Position numbers and translations under genes: made by a program. A stretch of 6,191 nt of DNA from Nitrospira sp. (GTDB lineage Bacteria > Nitrospirota > Nitrospiria > Nitrospirales > Nitrospiraceae): positions 1-6,191 of the forward strand of contig VGXD01000132.1 in NCBI GenBank assembly GCA_016873525.1, written 5' to 3'. A model generated the notes under the pieces. The model searched no databases. It saw nothing but the letters and a program-made list of their open reading frames with translations, and was not told where the DNA came from. Positions within the stretch are counted from its first letter, which is position 1; each line of letters begins with the position of its first letter. Of this stretch, positions 5,369-6,191 are shown piece by piece.

Positions 5369-5380
5369 CCCCTTGAGGGG
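5369..5380. repeat. CCCC-TTGA-GGGG mini-hairpin upstream of the dksA-type gene
   Basis: A four-base-pair GC stem with a TTGA loop lies in the apt-dksA gap, two bases before the candidate -35 box. GTCCCCTTG, which includes its left arm, also occurs 28 bases earlier (5340-5348). No T run follows, so it is not a clear terminator for apt. Confidence 0.3.
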
Positions 5381-5381
5381 C

Positions 5382-5411
5382 TTGTCAAAGCGGGGGTGCC
5401 GTGATAAGAAT
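5382..5411 (+). promoter_or_regulatory. Candidate promoter for the DksA-type gene
   Basis: TTGTCA (5382-5387; five of six match) and AAGAAT (5406-5411; four of six match) are separated by 18 bases, with a TG (5402-5403) shortly upstream of the -10. This predicts a leader of about 40 bases containing the GAAGGGAG ribosome site at 5441-5448. Confidence 0.45.
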
Positions 5412-5458
5412 ACGCGGCATTTTTTCGGTCAGAGTCTCCAGAAGGGAGTGCGCTGCTC

Positions 5459-6013
5459 ATGCCCGGTAAGACGAAAGCCAACAAGAAAGCCGTGACGGCT
5501 CCCAAAAAGGTTGCCAAGACGAGCGCCAAACGCCCGGTGACATCCAAAAAACCAGCCGGCGCTGCCCGCGTGAGCGGGGTGGCGGCGGCCAAGCCGGTCG
5601 AAGAGAAGAAACCGACCCGGTCGCTGAATCCAGCTCGCCGCGAGGCCTTGCATCGCATGTTGATGGCCAAGCGCCAGGAGATTCTGGCGGGGATCGGCGC
5701 CTCCTTGGGGCAATCCCTGACGGACGACCAGCAGCGTCGCCTCGAGTCGGCCATGGATGTCGGGGACCAGGCCATGATGGACCTGGAACGGGAACTCGGC
5801 ATCTCCTTGCTGGAAATGCAGAACCGGAAGCGGCAGATGATCGACGAGGCCCTGGCGCGGTTGGACGACGGCAGCTACGGCCTCTGCGCCGAGTGCAGCG
5901 TCGAGATCAGCGAGAAACGCCTGGCGGTGGTTCCCTTCGCGAAGTTGTGCGTGGCCTGTCAGTCGCAGCAAGAACTGATCGAAAAGATCGAAAAGGGAGA
6001 GGAGCGCGACTAA
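5459..6013 (+). CDS. TraR/DksA family zinc-finger regulator with a basic N-terminal tail
   Basis: A 184-residue DksA-like protein, expected to bind in the RNA polymerase secondary channel and modulate initiation, often together with ppGpp. The C4 zinc finger is C143-x2-C146-x17-C164-x2-C167, in YGLCAECSVEISEKRLAVVPFAKLC. The coiled coil spans roughly 58-135, and its tip has D100-V-G-D103-Q-A105, matching the D-x-x-D-x-A pattern of E. coli DksA (Asp71, Asp74, Ala76). Residues 1-55 form a low-complexity extension rich in Lys, Ala, Pro and Val, absent from E. coli DksA and similar in composition to histone H1-like tails. ATG 5459 has GAAGGGAG about ten bases upstream. A separate promoter is likely. 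It could be a DksA orthologue or a related paralogue; the kept tip residues favour polymerase activity. Confidence 0.9.
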   Translation: MPGKTKANKKAVTAPKKVAKTSAKRPVTSKKPAGAARVSGVAAAKPVEEKKPTRSLNPARREALHRMLMAKRQEILAGIGASLGQSLTDDQQRRLESAMDVGDQAMMDLERELGISLLEMQNRKRQMIDEALARLDDGSYGLCAECSVEISEKRLAVVPFAKLCVACQSQQELIEKIEKGEERD

Positions 6014-6017
6014 GTTT

Positions 6018-6098
6018 AACGCGGAAGGCAGAGCGATGAATGCTGAAAGGACAACCTCTTTCCCTCCATTCGGCATTCTGCGTTCCTCGTTCAGCGTT
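6018..6098. repeat. Long imperfect inverted repeat filling the dksA-queC gap
   Basis: Successive arms pair in nested order: AACGC (6018-6022) with GCGTT (6094-6098), GGAA (6023-6026) with TTCC (6083-6086), GCAGA (6028-6032) with TCTGC (6077-6081), and ATGCTGAA (6040-6047) with TTCGGCAT (6069-6076, one G-U pair). An alternative inner stem is GAAAG/CTTTC (6045-6049 with 6058-6062). The structure covers almost the whole 90-base gap, looks like a REP-like or degenerate miniature element, and has no T run after it. Confidence 0.55.
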
Positions 6099-6103
6099 GT
6101 TGT

Positions 6104-6191
6104 ATGAGGGCCGTGGTCCTGGCGAGCGGCGGGCTGGACTCCACGGTGACGGCCGCGGTTGCGAAACGGGACGGATGCCTCGTCCACCTGC
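6104..6191 (+). CDS. queC: 7-cyano-7-deazaguanine synthase QueC-like (5' end only)
   Basis: The last 88 bases encode the first 29 residues of an N-type ATP pyrophosphatase. The PP-loop SGGLDST follows a short hydrophobic strand (RAVVLASGGLDST), and the next part, VAKRDGCLVHL, matches the QueC layout in which a helix and second strand follow. QueC converts 7-carboxy-7-deazaguanine to preQ0 with ATP and ammonia in queuosine synthesis. ATG 6104 is chosen because the PP-loop follows at the usual distance; no ribosome site is visible immediately upstream, where the end of the inverted repeat lies. Other PP-loop enzymes (for example tRNA-modifying or asparagine-synthetase-like) remain possible because the gene is cut by the window edge. 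Confidence 0.75.
   Translation, partial: MRAVVLASGGLDSTVTAAVAKRDGCLVHL

Noticed and set aside
5312..5458. Intrinsic terminator after apt
   Set aside because: The only compact hairpin (5369-5380) has a four-base-pair stem and no following T run.
6014..6103. preQ1 riboswitch upstream of queC
   Set aside because: The position is suggestive, but I see no preQ1-I type short GC hairpin with an A-rich tail or a ribosome site to sequester; the gap is better described as a long imperfect inverted repeat.
1..6191. CRISPR array, insertion sequence or other mobile system
   Set aside because: No regularly spaced direct repeats, transposase or integrase motifs, or defence-type domains are visible on either strand.

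Overview
The window is GC-rich bacterial chromosomal DNA with ordinary housekeeping content. The gene mix suggests a Nitrospirota (Nitrospira-like) organism: a bacterial squalene-synthase-type enzyme, several small iron-sulfur proteins, a DksA with a lysine-rich tail, and a CCA-encoding tRNA-Pro. This assignment is from protein style and composition only, not from a database comparison, and I hold it at about 0.6. I see no insertion sequence, integrase, CRISPR array or phage gene.

Layout. (1) Positions 1-1094, plus strand: the probable last codons of an upstream gene overlap (ATGA) the start of a squalene/phytoene synthase family gene. (2) Positions 1095-1229: a convergent intergenic region with an 11-bp bulged inverted repeat. 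(3) Positions 1230-2823, minus strand: four small genes reading right to left, namely a CxxC/CxxC zinc-ribbon-like protein, an Aquifex-type thioredoxin-fold [2Fe-2S] ferredoxin, an unrecognised 140-residue protein and a 4Fe-4S ferredoxin-like protein that lacks one canonical cysteine. They are closely spaced and look like one transcription unit with a promoter near 2856-2885. (4) Positions 2824-3002: a divergent promoter region. (5) Positions 3003-4218, plus strand: alanine dehydrogenase (ald), then tRNA-Pro(CGG). (6) Positions 4219-4440: a 222-base non-coding stretch with nested inverted repeats. (7) Positions 4441-5311, plus strand: acylphosphatase, then adenine phosphoribosyltransferase (apt). 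(8) Positions 5459-6013, plus strand: a DksA/TraR zinc-finger regulator. (9) Positions 6018-6098: a long imperfect inverted repeat filling the gap before the 5' end of a queC-like gene that runs off the window.

Function. Most genes are independent housekeeping functions: isoprenoid condensation to squalene or a relative, reversible alanine/pyruvate conversion, adenine salvage, acyl-phosphate hydrolysis, RNA polymerase control, and 7-deazaguanine (queuosine) precursor synthesis. The only cluster that looks like a shared, poorly described module is the minus-strand group of small metal-binding proteins. Its joint function cannot be read from sequence alone; electron transfer is a reasonable inference for the two ferredoxins. 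I found no clear new defence or mobile system here.
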